Shown here piece by piece: positions 32,655-45,644 of a DNA stretch of 64,000 bases. Positions within the stretch are counted from its first letter, which is position 1; every line of letters begins with the position of its first letter. The DNA comes from Ignelater luminosus (lineage: Eukaryota > Arthropoda > Insecta > Coleoptera > Elateridae), in contig VTPC01090590.1 in assembly GCA_011009095.1 (NCBI GenBank), positions 62,001 through 126,000 of the forward strand, written 5' to 3'. The notes below the pieces were generated by a model. It was not told the DNA's origin and did no database searches. It saw only the letters and a list, made by a program, of their open reading frames with translations. The position numbers and the translations under genes are program-made.

Positions 32655-33395
32655 AGTCAGACCTTTGCGGGGCTCGGCCCGAAGCTCGGGTTTGGATTGG
32701 GTAGGACCTTTAGCAATTTTTTGAGTTTATGGGCCTACGTCGGGTCAATCGGGCCGTTCGGCCCTGTCGCGCTTTCTGCCCAATCAAGACCATCAGGTCG
32801 GTCGGGCTTGTCGGGTCATTATTTTTGTACTGATACGAAGCGCACTGGATTGAGATCTTTTTCGTACTAAGTCAAATGGATATTCTAGTACTTAACTGCA
32901 TCGGAGTACTGTTGTACTGGCTTGGACAAGCATTATTCTCGAACTTTCTCGCACAAGTATTATTCTCATGCTGAACCGAAGAGGAGGCTTTTCCTATTAC
33001 ACTAGATTGAGAACTTCTTCTCACTGAGTCAGGTGAGCGCTATTTTCGTACGGAGTGAGGCGGCCATTATTTCTATACTGAACCAAAGCGAAAGAATTTC
33101 GTGCTGTACCGTAGAGGCCTGCACGGGCCGGGTTTCTTGGTCGGGCCCTGCTCAAAGCTCGGATATAAATTGGATCGGGTCTCAGTTTTTAAAGACTTAT
33201 AGGGTCTCCCGGCCTTTTTTAGTCTTCCGATCTTGTCTAGTTTCTCGGTCCTGTCGGGTCGTTCTGGCATGTTGAATAGTTAAGAGATCTCAGACTTGTA
33301 ACGCTTCCCGGCCCTGTTTAGTCTTCCGGCGCTATCTAGTCTCTCGGCCCTGTCGGGTCGTTCCGGTCTGTCGAATAGTTCAATGTTAGCGAGTT
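32655..33395 (+). repeat. TCGGGCC composite: two GC arrays around a GTACTG-type array
   Basis: First GC array 32670-32815 (CGGGTCAATCGGGCCGTTCG at 32740-32759). Then 32820-33110 with degenerate units around ATTTTCGTACTGAACCGAAG and variants. Then a fresh left end AGAGGCCTGCACGGGCCGGG at 33114-33133 followed by a second GC array to about 33380. The copy at 38.78-39.55 kb has the same order, so the composite is a unit, not chance neighbours. Confidence 0.83.
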
Positions 33396-33779
33396 TTCAA
33401 ATTTGAACGAGAAAAACTCAGAGCGAGAATGAGAAGAGCTGGAAGGACAAAACTTAGCATGCGGGCTCGGAGTACCTTGGGGTACATTTGCATGGAAAAC
33501 ATTTTAATAAGTAGAATTCGGTGCTTTTATGACAACGAACGCAGAGAAACATTATCAATTAGTTTAGCAAGTGGAGTTATAAGCAAAAATTGTAAATTAC
33601 GATGTCCTGGATGAGACTAAACCATAAATAATAATGTAGACAATTGAATCAACTAAACAATTAGGGATACTGAATCCAGGAAGTGGATCGATCGGTTCAT
33701 TTAGTAGTTGCTCAATTTTTCAATAATTTAATTAGGGCACAGAGTGGCCGACTAACAGACACAGACGACTTGATTTCTA

Positions 33780-33865
33780 ATAATCCGTTGATTGAATATT
33801 CAAATAATTGAAATAATCGATTAATCGAATTTTTTGTAAATGATAATCGAACTCTCTTTTAAGGA
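33780..33865. repeat. Palindromic AATCGATTAATCG-rich segment (right)
   Basis: AATAATCGATTAATCGAATT (33815-33834) and surrounding ATTATTAATCG-like runs mirror 32400-32580. The two together may mark the ends of one AT-rich element that carries the composite repeat. Confidence 0.4.
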
Positions 33866-34436
33866 ATGTAATCTTTGTGACGTTATTAAGTAGACTCAGT
33901 GGTAACGTAATATTTACGTAAGTTATTGGATATTATGACGTATATGACCAAACATGACCAAATATTGACGTCGACTCCCATTACTATGGAAATGAAACAA
34001 ATTGCTTCTGTTTATCTGATCTTATGCTGCGTTTCCATAGAAATGTAAAATGTCAAACTTACAGATGTTTGTGAATATGTTTATTTATTAATTGAATAAT
34101 TAGTTTACAGTGTTGATGTTTTCGAAAAGAATTTTTTTCTCTGTCCAAAGGCTACTACGGTACTTTCTGATCACACGATATTGTTCAGTCATAATACTTT
34201 CAAACTGCGCACGAGTTTAAATTATAATAAGCGTTCCTCTGCTGAGTCGTAATAAATGTGAATAAACGCTTGGAATACAAAACCAATATTCGCGATAAAC
34301 AAAATTAGTACTTGTTTAATCTTAAAGGAAAGGTTAATTGTTAAAAGAAGTAGACAGATCGGTAGATAAAATCATCGATTATTATTATTATAATTTTTGT
34401 AAGATTATAAATATCACTGTATCTGGTGATAACTTG

Positions 34437-34473
34437 TATTTATAAAGACTTTAAGGTTTAGATATTGTACAGT
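34437..34473 (+). promoter_or_regulatory. Core promoter of the intact serine protease gene
   Basis: TATTTATAAA at 34437-34446 and an initiator-like ACAGT at 34469-34473 are separated by the usual distance (TATAAA to A about 30 bp). They lie 24-60 bp before the ATG at 34497. The two 53.9/63.7-kb paralogs also have a TATA box and initiator in the same place. Confidence 0.6.
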
Positions 34474-34496
34474 TTATTATTGTAAGACTTATAAGT

Positions 34497-35743
<1,247 letters not shown>

Positions 35744-35759
35744 ATAAATCTATAAATAA

Positions 35760-36540
35760 TGACAAACTGTATGATATTTGTTTTTCTGTAATTATTTTGA
35801 TATGGTTATAAGAAGTAATTTCTATAAGTATAAATAATAATTTAGTAATATAAATAATAAATAACAATTACTTAATAAATAACAATACTTAATAAATAAC
35901 CCTTTAAAAATTTAATTTAAAAAATGCTAAAAGTACCATGATGGAATAAAGAACGTAAACATGCAATTTAGCTTGTACAGGTCGCTTTTGTGTTACGAAT
36001 TATAAATTATATTCCCGTATACGTAGCTTTATGTTGGCAGAATGTAAAAGTGACAGATCGCAAAATTATAGGATAAAAGTCATGTCAACTATGTTAGGGA
36101 TTTTGTTTCGATGTATTACTACCACCGTAAAAACACAAACTTTTGATTCTAAAACTTCTGTCCAACTGTTGTTTAAAATTGGTCTGTATTCACTTTCATA
36201 GGGATGCTAATAATAAGAAAACTGCTTATTTATAGATTATGCTTTTAATAAACAAAATTAATACTTTAATATTAATTTGAAAATGTGACAAAATACCTAA
36301 CCTATGAATATGACAGGTATAAAGTATCCGACGCAGTTATTTTAGTGAGTTTATAAATAGGGAATTATTCCGTTATGTTTCCTATATCTACCGTCAATTA
36401 TAACCTTGAATAATCTCATGATATTTCATTGGCGTGGTATATTAGGAGCTACAGAAACTGGTAATTCCGGATTGAACGGCATTAGAACTCTGTCATTACA
36501 ACAGTGGCAAGAAAAATTGTAAATGTTAAAAATCTTCAGA
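35760..36540. other. AT-rich intergenic stretch, nothing recognised
   Basis: Downstream of the intact protease gene; no ORF of interest. TAAATAAT runs near 35830-35900. Confidence 0.45.
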
Positions 36541-36544
36541 TTTG

Positions 36545-36668
36545 AAAACTTATAGTTAACTCTGGCGACGTTGATTGTAGCTGATTCCTCCATTTCGATA
36601 CATTTTAAGAAAATTTAACACCATCTCTTGGTTGATACTTTCCCCCATGCACCAAAAGAACTTTCTTA
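36545..36668 (+). repeat. Dispersed repeat shared with 41410-41535
   Basis: Shared landmarks in the same order: GGCGACGTTGATTGTAGCT (GGCAGCGTTGGTTATAGCT in the other copy), TTTAACACCATCT, and TTGGTTGATACTTTC. The 41-kb copy directly continues from the repeat also seen at 23.2 kb, so these may be parts of one larger element. It is non-coding. Confidence 0.68.
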
Positions 36669-36699
36669 AGGGGTAGGGAAGTCGCTTTTACTTTTCATT

Positions 36700-36935
36700 G
36701 TGGGTACCAAGAGGATTGTACGATATATTAATGATATTTTGGATCTGGCTGCTGTACTCAATTTTGAAGATCTGAAAAGTGTTCTTTTACGGCCAGATAA
36801 TGCACAGCTTCACATTGCTCGTGTTACTAGAAACTACCACGAAGAATACCAGGCACATATACTCCCATGGCTTCCTAAACCTGCCGACTTTTTGTTAATT
36901 GAACATGTCTGAGACATGTTAGGCTTAAGACTAAT
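36700..36935 (+). pseudogene. Tc1-like transposase fragment
   Basis: An ORF of 70 residues contains RPDNAQLHIARVTRNYHEEY, the region of the second catalytic Asp (usually QQDNARPHTARVT), followed by LPWLPKPADFLLIEHVW-like text with the position of the third acidic residue (usually PDLNPIEHVW) altered and a stop (TGA) replacing the Trp. Only about a quarter of a Tc1-like transposase is left, with no inverted repeats seen. Confidence 0.75.
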
Positions 36936-36949
36936 GTACTTTACTCTAC

Positions 36950-38040
36950 AGAAGCAGTGTTAGTCCTTAGTCAGATTACGCCAATAGATTTATTTTTAAT
37001 AACAGAAGTAGAAAAAAACAAAATTTTTAAGAATAGGTCAGAGGGAATTTTAGAAAAAGTAGGATTGCAAGGAAGGGAAATAGAAAGTAGAGTAAATATA
37101 GGTGACTTAGGACATCCGGCAGATATAGGTAAATTTTAATTTTTTTTGGAAATTTGGAGAGGGAGGATTTAATCCAAATATATACTGACGGATCTAGATT
37201 AGAAGATGGTAGAGCAGGCGCGGCATATGTTATATATAACGAAGATAGGAAAATTAAAAATGGGAAATTCAAATTAGGATCGTGGTGTTCAATCTTTCAA
37301 TGCGAACAATTAGCTATTAGAGAGGCATTAAAGTACATTAGGGAGAATAATTTAGCATTTAGGGAATGTACTTTAAATAGTGATAGCAGATCAGTTTTAT
37401 TAGCGTTATAGGGACTGCGACAACCAACTAAATTACAGGCGGAAATATGGAAAATATATAGGGAAGTGTTAGATAAAGTTAGAATTTAATTTAGATAGAT
37501 AAAAACACATGTAGGAGTGATAGGGCAGATGAGTTAGCTAAGCAAGCAGCTGAAGAAGTAGGAATTAGGGAAATATTTAATGTTGCTCCTAGATCATTAG
37601 TTAAAAGTAGGATTAGAAAAAATTTAAAAGAAATTTAGAATGATAGATGGAAAAAGGCAACTACAGGTAGATTAACACAAAAATTTATTCTAAACATAGA
37701 ATTAATGAAAAAATTGGGAGATTAGATAAAGATGTAGTACAGCTGCTAACAGGACATGGGAATTTTAGATCTTATTTAGTTAAAATAGGTAAATTAAACG
37801 AGGACGAAATAGAATGCACATGTGGAGAGGGAGAAGATACCGCGGAACACGTACTATTTACATGAAGGTTAGAAAGAAGAGCTAGAGAAATAGGAAATAG
37901 AAACTTAATTAAAATAGGTTATAGGTGGCCATCAAATATAAATGAGGTAGATTGTTTAAGTAGTAAACTCGAATGGTGGGAGGAATTAAAACGCTCCGCG
38001 AAAAAAGTAGATAAATTGAAAACACCGACGCAAATTTAAG
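36950..38040 (+). pseudogene. LINE ORF2 3' fragment: RNase H and C-terminal zinc region
   Basis: RNase H starts IQIYTDGSRLEDGRAGAAYV (37172-37231), with CEQLAIREALKYI holding the catalytic Glu and NSDSRSVLLAL the second Asp. HVGVIG and DELAKQAAEEV follow across a frameshift near 37510-37556. At 37740-37865 the C-terminal cysteine/histidine region reads LTGHGNFRSYL, then CTCGEGEDTAEHVLFTC read across a TGA (37863-37865). It ends at 38038 (LKTPTQI). The order is typical of the R1/I-type ORF2 end. It is strikingly AT-rich compared with the other LINE copies. Several stops make it dead. Confidence 0.82.
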
Positions 38041-38044
38041 ATTT

Positions 38045-38770
38045 CTATAGGCATATGAGTTGGCAATCGAGAAGCTTAAATTTCCTTTTTTGCTTTATCC
38101 CAATTTTTATTTGTCTTACAATTAATTTATAGAACTCAAACCTCTCATAGACTGTTTATCTAGTCAGCGCGCCAGAGTAATAAGGGAGCCATGGGGCTTC
38201 TAAAGATACGGGGCTTTTGGCAAAAGGAGCTAAACGCCTCGTCCGGCGCAATTATACGGGCCTTTTGTCATGTAGATACGTCTCGTTGCCGGCTTCTGAG
38301 ACGTTAGACTTGGCATCTGACGAAGCGGCAACCCAAGCCACTCGGGCCAGTTGACGAAAGATAGACAAGAAGTGCTAGGGGAGAAAAACTATGATTAACT
38401 AAAGACAATAAACGTTGGGATATGGCAAAGGAACTAAGTTTGGTCTTCCTAAAGCCATTTCATTTGAATATCAAATAGGCAAAGAAGCAGTACGGTAGAG
38501 CAACCCTCTACGGCTCGGTGTGTCTTCTTTTATTAATTACGTAACGATAGGGTCTGAGGGGAAAGGGGTGGGCGGGTTTATTTTTGACAAGCGGTACAGG
38601 AACCGCTTTGGGATGAACCAATTTTATTGAGCACGTCTTATTTATAGCATGATTATTATACAGCATAGTACAGAATGTAATATCGACGAATTACCGTATG
38701 ATGGAACGTTGTCTACGATGTAACGCGTTATCCTGATTGGATATCGTACAACTCCTAAATTTACATGTTC
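38045..38770. other. Unassigned stretch
   Basis: It may be the 3' untranslated part of the preceding LINE plus unrelated DNA; no motif was recognised. A short GC-richer block near 38200-38360 has no matching copy that I noticed. Confidence 0.3.
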
Positions 38771-38774
38771 TTTA

Positions 38775-39560
38775 CAGGCTTGCATGAGCCTGGCTTTAAG
38801 TCGGGCACGAAGCTCGGGTTCGAGCCGGGTTCGGCCTTAGTTTAAAAATTTATTGAGCTTTTCAGGCCTATATCTGTTTTCTAGGGTCGCTCGGGCCCGT
38901 CGGACTGCTCGGGCCTCTCGAGCCTTTCATGCTTGTCAGGCTGCTCGGCTCTGTCGGGCAGTTTAAACCTTTCGGGCCTTTACGCCGCTCGGGCTTCTTG
39001 GCCCTATCGAGCTATTTGCGTCTGCCAGGCCCTTCGGGCTTTTCAGGCTTGTCGAACTTATCAGGTCGATCGGGTTTTTGAGACCGTTATTTTTGTAGTT
39101 ATTCGAAGCGTACGATTTCGTGATTGTTCTGACACGGTCAGGCTATTTTTTACTGAACCGCATCGGAGAATTGTCGTACGAGACTCAAACAGGCGTTAAC
39201 TTTCCTACCGAATCGAAGCGAAGAATTTTCGTAGTGTACCAGACCGAGATCTGTTTCGTACTGGCTCGGACAGGAATAATTTTCGTACTGACTCGGACAA
39301 GCATTATTTTTATATTGTACGGAAAAGGAGGATTTTTGTACTGCACCGTGAACGGGACAGGTTTCTTCATTGGCCCGGCACAAAGCTCGCGTTTAGGTCA
39401 AGTCGGGCCTCAGTTTGAAAATCTGTCAGGCTTACGTAAGGTCAATCGAGCGGTTCGTTCCTGTCAAATCTTTCGAGTCTGTCGGTTTGTAAGGGTCGCT
39501 TGGGCTTGTCGGACCGTTCGGTCCTGTCGGACTTTTGGGGCCAATTAAAAAGTTGCCGGG
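38775..39560 (+). repeat. TCGGGCC composite, second copy
   Basis: Left GC array 38779-39090 (starts AGGCTTGCATGAGCCTGGC, a worn left end). Then a GTACTG-type array 39090-39355 (ATTTTCGTACTGACTCGGAC, GCATTATTTTTATATTGTAC and similar). Then a second GC array 39362-39550 that begins TTCTTCATTGGCCCGGCAC. Same order as 32.65-33.4 kb. Confidence 0.83.
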
Positions 39561-39564
39561 ATTT

Positions 39565-40210
39565 TTTCATCATTTGTTTCCTATTCATAGGTTATTATCT
39601 TCATAAAATCTCAAACATCGTAAGTACCCTAGTTTTTGGTGCTGCGTTTTTAGTGAAAAGCAGTATATTATTTCTGAACGCAGGAAGGAAGGAAATCATA
39701 ACTGTTTCTGAGACCACTATAGGCATGAGCCTTTTTGGTCAAAAACGAATTTGTTAATTTGGAAGGCGAACGCTGCTGCACGCGGTCAAGGATAGGATGG
39801 GATGGTTGATAGCAAACTTTTCTTTAAAACCTTCGTCGTTGGTCCGCTTTCCAGTTCTCCGTCTGCTTCAGCGTCGCCGCTGATACAAGGGCAACCACTC
39901 TGGGCGTGCCTATTTATACAGTTTTTTAAGTTTGCTTTAAGATGCTCATGTGGTGTTTTAATTGATTTTAAATTTCCTGTTTTAAATTATTTTTTAATAT
40001 GTATGACATCCTGGAATTTAATTTAATTATCGAGAAGAGGTTAGGTAACTGCTAATCATTAATTTCTCGATCTTAAATATTTAATTTAAAATCTAATCTG
40101 AAATAAAGTATACAGTCTTATTCCTTGGTCTATATCGTGTGGCCAAGGTCAGAGGTGCAAACTTTTCGTCTTTTCATTTAATATGCTGTAATTTATTTAT
40201 TAATTTATTA
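39565..40210. other. Unassigned stretch
   Basis: AT-rich. The ORFs at 39500-40026 have no recognisable domain and continue out of the repeat, so I do not call them genes. Confidence 0.35.
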
Positions 40211-40369
40211 AATTGTTTAAGCTTTTACCTTTTATTTCATAAACGTTTTTCTCTTTTCATTTTCTAAATACATGTTTTAGAAAAGGTTGATTGATATTTA
40301 TAAAAAGTACAATAGACCAGTCAGGTATACATGATGTGACTACGAAGGTCCTGGCAGCTGTTTGAAACT

Positions 40370-41210
<841 letters not shown>

Positions 41211-41212
41211 TT

Positions 41213-41640
41213 AATGATTTTTAATAATAACTTACGACAATTTATTGGGATAAATTAGAAATTTTAAGAAAATTTCTAATTTAATCGTTTTTAATGGAAA
41301 AATAACGTTTGCTTTGTTATTGTTGATAATAATTAAAGTTTCATTTCTGTTATTAGAAGTTTTAGAGTAAATATAAAATTTTATAAACAGGGCAGCTCAA
41401 CGAAAACAAAAAGGACTGAACTGGCAGCGTTGGTTATAGCTATAATCGCCCTTTCCTCCGCTATTCTTATATATCTTAAAGAAGTTTAACACCATCTGTT
41501 GGTTAATGATTTTCACCTACAGCATAAAAGATTGCTTGTGTGCACATACAAGCAGTAACTTATCGCATTGACGACATAAATGTGCTGGAAGGATAGCAAT
41601 TCTTGTTTGCAAGCAAGTAGTTATTGGCAGCGCCTAATTA
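41213..41640 (+). repeat. Two dispersed repeats in series
   Basis: 41246-41392 matches 23236-23385, and 41410-41535 matches 36545-36668, all in plus orientation. Their adjacency here suggests either one longer element or nested insertion at the point where the protease pseudogene lost its first exons. Confidence 0.65.
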
Positions 41641-42480
41641 GTACTGTTGGAAGCGCGTCAGGTGAATGTAAGGTGTTGTCGGTGTCGCGGCGAGGCAAAC
41701 AATGACCAGGAGCCGGAAGCATCAAGTTCTGGTGGAAGTTGTTGAAGTGATGAGATGGTCCGGAGCGTGCGTCTCATCGCTGGATGCTGCTTCTTCTGAG
41801 CAGCGGTTTTAGACTCTGTACGTCTCTCAAGCCTTGGTGTCTCCATGGAGTTGGTGAGGGGGGGGGGGCCGAGCGCATCGCTCGCCCGCGCCCGCCATGG
41901 CATCCGAGGCAGTAGGTGAGTTGAAAGCGGCGGCGAGGCCGGCAGGCAAGGGCCCGGGAAGGGGGGACAGCGCCACGTGGCCTCCAAACTGTGTGGATCC
42001 GTGTGATGTCTTGATGTGGTGGAACCGGCTGGTGGTCATCTTGGTGGAGGCGGGGACCGAGTGGGCCAAGCGGCACACGGCGGCGTCGAGAGACAGTGAA
42101 AAGAAAAAAACGGGTCTTCTCGGGGAAGCCGCGTCTAGTCGCCGGGGCGCGTGGCCGGGCCGCGGCGAGCCGCGGGCCGGGTCGGCCTCGGGGAGTCGGC
42201 ACGGTCCGCGCTTTTCAGAACCGGGAGGTTTTGGAGGGAACAGGATGCGGTTGGTGATTGGAGAGGAAGGGGGGAGGGTTCCGTGGAGTGTACTGTTCCG
42301 GCATTTGCCTTCACCTCTAGGGGAAACCACGGAAAAACCCTAGTGAGAACAGGCGGCCCGGGGATCGCCCGGGCCTTCCGAATGCGAGCGTAGTGCTGGA
42401 AGCGCACTACGTCGCTCGGTATTTTTCTGGCTTGGCCGACGGTGAGGTGATGTTGTCGCCCTAGGTGGTGGGTGGGTCCT
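41641..42480 (-). mobile_element. 3' region of the jockey/R1-type LINE, GC-rich
   Basis: On the minus strand this follows the ORF1 stop. It holds TGTTCTCACTAGGGTTTTTC and then GGCAAATGCCGGAACAGT (42345-42290), a motif seen in the same position relative to ORF2 in the 57-kb copy, and at 16.28 kb. No ORF2 lies between ORF1 and this motif, so the ORF2 has been deleted, or this is a non-autonomous form. Several overlapping arginine/proline-rich frames on both strands reflect base composition only. Confidence 0.55.
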
Positions 42481-43979
42481 CTAGGCTCTCAATAGAGCCA
42501 TGATGTCCTGGATGAATGTGACGGCGGCGGTCAGTATCCCGGCGAGGCCGGAGGCCTCGCAGAGGTTGCGATCGAGCGTCTGCAGTGCCCCGATGATGAC
42601 ATCCGTGTCGAGGCCGGGGCTTCTGGCTTGTGCGGTTGGGCCGTACTTCTCGCCGATGGTGGCGGTGGCGGCTGGGCGTGCTGGCGTCGGGCGATCCCGG
42701 GTCGTGTCCGCGGAGGGGGGCGCTCGTTGAGGCGGCGCGTTGACGGTCGGCGCGCTCGCTGCTCGGGGATACCGGGGGCACCCCTTGTAGTTGGCTGGAT
42801 GTGGGCCGCCACAGTTGGAACATGTGGCTGGCATCTGACGTGTCTTCACGCAGCTCGCGGAGTGATGGTCGCCGGCACATTTCACGCACCGGGGGGGCGC
42901 TCTGCATCCTCGTTGGGAGTGACCGAAGCGTTGACATCTATGGCACTGGCTGGCGATGGCTTTTTTCTTAGGGTGTTCTACCGTGATGGAGAGGCTGGAA
43001 AAGGTTTTAAACTTGAAAATTTCTCGTGCCTCCGGGGTTCTCTCTAGGATAACGAAAACGAGAGGCATCGGGATCTTCTCGGGTCCGCGGCACATGCGGT
43101 GGACGGAGATGACGGGTAGACGCTTCGTCCTGTGAAGGTGGCGCAGCACTTCCTCTGTTGGGATGGCTTCGGGGATCCCTCTTAGGACGGCTTTGAGGGG
43201 TTTGTTTTGGGCTGTAGGATAGGTGTGGTAGGATAGCTGGTATTTGTCGAGGACATGGCAAATGCCTTGGTGGTCTTGCACCGTCGTCGGCTGGATGGCA
43301 ATGCCGTCACTCAGGTTTTTGGCCTTCGTGTAGTAGAGCTTCAGCCGTGCGAATCTCGCGGAGGTGTCCAGCCAACTCTCCTTCGCGTGAAGGATGATTA
43401 GTGGCACCCGTTGAGGACGCGTGACGGGGTCCCCGTGCAGGACGGCGTCTTCGTCCAGGGGGGCGAAGCGGTTAGCCGTAGGGACCGGTTGCGGAACCAC
43501 CGCGGCGGGTTTGGGGCGTTTGGACTTCGGGCGGGTGACTGTCGGAAGGTCGTCGGCGGGCGGGGGAGCGGGATGCTCAGGCACGGTAGTCCGGGTGGAG
43601 CAGACGGGCTCGGCGGGGTTCGGTGGGGTGTCTTCGCGAGGAGCGGCCTGCCGCTTCCCCTGGTTGTTCTTGGATGTGGGTTGGCGGCTGGTGGCTGGCT
43701 GGCTTGCTATCGGTTGACTTGTTGTCGATTGGGTTGTTGTTGGTTGGCAACTAGCCACTTGGCTGTAGGTGGGAAAGATGATTGTATGGGCAGGGTAGGG
43801 GTAAGGGATGCCCGCAGGGCCACTGGTTTGGGTTTGAAGGGGGGATTTGGGAAGGGTAGGTATCCGGGGCTTGGGCCCGGAACGTATGTGTAAGGGCGCT
43901 GCGGGAGTCCTGCGTCCGGATGTTGGGAGTGGAAGGCTTCGTAATCGAATTCATATTCTCTCTGGGGGGATGAATCCAT
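42481..43979 (-). pseudogene. LINE ORF1 (gag-like) with three zinc knuckles, one frameshift
   Basis: The main frame runs 43758-42481 (425 residues if started at its first ATG). An N-terminal segment, MDSSPQREYEFDYEAFHSQ from ATG 43979, is in another frame and overlaps at 43758-43707, so a single frameshift near 43750 probably splits one ORF of about 500 residues. Order: proline/serine/glutamine-rich N-terminus (to about residue 100), a PRE/C2HC-like domain (about 190-260, with VLRGIPEAIPTEEVLRHLH), then knuckles C272-x2-C275-x4-H280-x4-C285, C291 to C303, and C313-x2-C316-x3-H320-x6-C327. This is the classic ORF1 of the jockey/R1 group, which binds element RNA. It is GC-rich, unlike the surrounding DNA, with little decay, suggesting a recent insertion. 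The 5' UTR runs to about 44330. Confidence 0.88.
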
Positions 43980-44335
43980 GCTGACGTCTTCTTCTGTCTT
44001 GAGTTCTAGTGGTGTCGGTGCACATACCGGCGAGAGATCACCGCAGAGTGCAGTGAACTTTCAGCTGTAGCGCGGGAGCTTCAGCACACGAACCGCAGAG
44101 AGAACTCTGGATTCGTGCGGTTGAAATCTGTAAGGAGGAGAGTTAGTAGCACGTCCGTTCGCTAACTCTGACCGATGCAGACTCCCGGAGCGTGCCGACG
44201 ACTTCTAGTGGATATTGATTCTTTCTCGTTGGGGTAGAGTCGAAAGAGCACAGGAAACGAAAAAGAAGGAGAACAAAAAAAATAACAGCATATCACAGGA
44301 AACCGCGTGCTCACGCGAGGTGAGGGTTTGTTGTT
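43980..44335 (-). mobile_element. 5' UTR of the LINE with the ORF1 at 42.5-44 kb
   Basis: GC-richer, non-coding. It contains a local near-repeat, GGTTCGTGTGCTGAAG (44091-44076, minus strand) and a related stretch to about 44130. The change to AT-rich DNA near 44335 is the likely 5' end of the element. Confidence 0.5.
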
Positions 44336-45065
44336 ATTTAGAAACTGAAAAGTGGAGATTTACAATTTTTTAATTTTTCCAACGGGGATCTGTTCTGTAG
44401 CCTTTAGAAAATATATTCAAGAAGTGAAAAAAATTTCAGGTTTTTAGTTTAAAAAATATCATGGTTTTTATGTAAATTTTCAATTGGTAAAATTTCTTTA
44501 GTTAACTAAAGCATAACTAATAAACAAATTGTGGGAAAACTTTTTTCCGATGGATTATTGTTCATTCATGTATCCCAATGATACCTGAATTTTCTTATTC
44601 CTTAATATTTATATTTAATAGGTAAAAAAAATTTTTTTTGTTAAAGAGAGCAAACTAAGCGGCGCGCGCGGCGGCCAGATCACGCCTGTTTAGCCCTATT
44701 TTCACATCTAAATTAAAATTATAAATATTGGTGGTACAATTCCGCAAGTTAGGACTTTTTTGTAGAAAATTTCCTGCTCTTTAAGGATCTTTTTTTTTGA
44801 TTTTGGATATTTGCAATATTCTCCGAGATATTTGCAAAAAGCGAAACCCCTTTTCTTTTTTTTACGAATTTGTTTATAACCTTTGCAATTTTTTTGCGCG
44901 GGACTTCGAAATGTTCGAAAACTTTCTAAATGCCATTCCGAATTGAATGACACCTCGATCATAATTTTTGGTAAAGTCTGGCAAAAAATAGCCAAAATGG
45001 AACTTGTGAACCACACTATAGTACTCATACAATTATTAAGAATCATTAAATTCGATTATATGTTA
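44336..45065. other. AT-rich stretch, nothing recognised
   Basis: Lies where exons 1 and 2 of the 45-kb protease copy should be. No signal peptide exon or IVNG-type exon is present. A GC-rich blip, GCGGCGCGCGCGGCGGCC, occurs at 44659-44676. Confidence 0.45.
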
Positions 45066-45644
45066 AGGTTTCTCTTCGTAGATCTAGATCCTACAACTGT
45101 GGTGGTTCGATTTTCGATGCAGCTCATGTCTTAACCGCTGCTTATTGTGTTCATATTCAGTAAGTATTCGGGAGTAATCTTGACACTAACAAGAAATAAT
45201 GATGTTGTTTTTAGGTCACCATCCAAGTTAACTATTCAATAAGGCGTCACTGAGATTTTACCGGACGATTTTCAGTCAATTCCACTAGCAGCTATTATAC
45301 ACTCAAGAAGAGTACGCGCATTCAGAAGGATATCCATATGATGTTGCTGTATTAAAGGTATGTAGTGTTTTGATAGTATTAAAAGATAAGTTTTCAATTT
45401 TTAATTTTTAATTTAAAATAATTCCAGTTGGAATCTCCAATTCTACTAAGTGAACACGCTAAAGTAGTGACGCTTTCTCTAGAAGACGAAGATTTACCAG
45501 CAGGTAGCTGGGCTGTTTTAGCCGGATAGGGTTATCCTTTTGTAAGTCTCATTAAGATCTGTAACCACAAAGAAGTGTTTTTACAAACGACCGATTAATT
45601 TCAGAGCGGTGGTAGAGTAATGAGAAATCTTCAGCGAGTAGATA

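Noticed and set aside
41774-42407. Overlapping arginine/proline-rich ORFs on both strands
   Set aside because: High GC content of the LINE 3' region removes stop codons; no domain.
42628-43893. Long plus-strand ORFs opposite the LINE ORF1
   Set aside because: Antisense shadows of the zinc-knuckle ORF.
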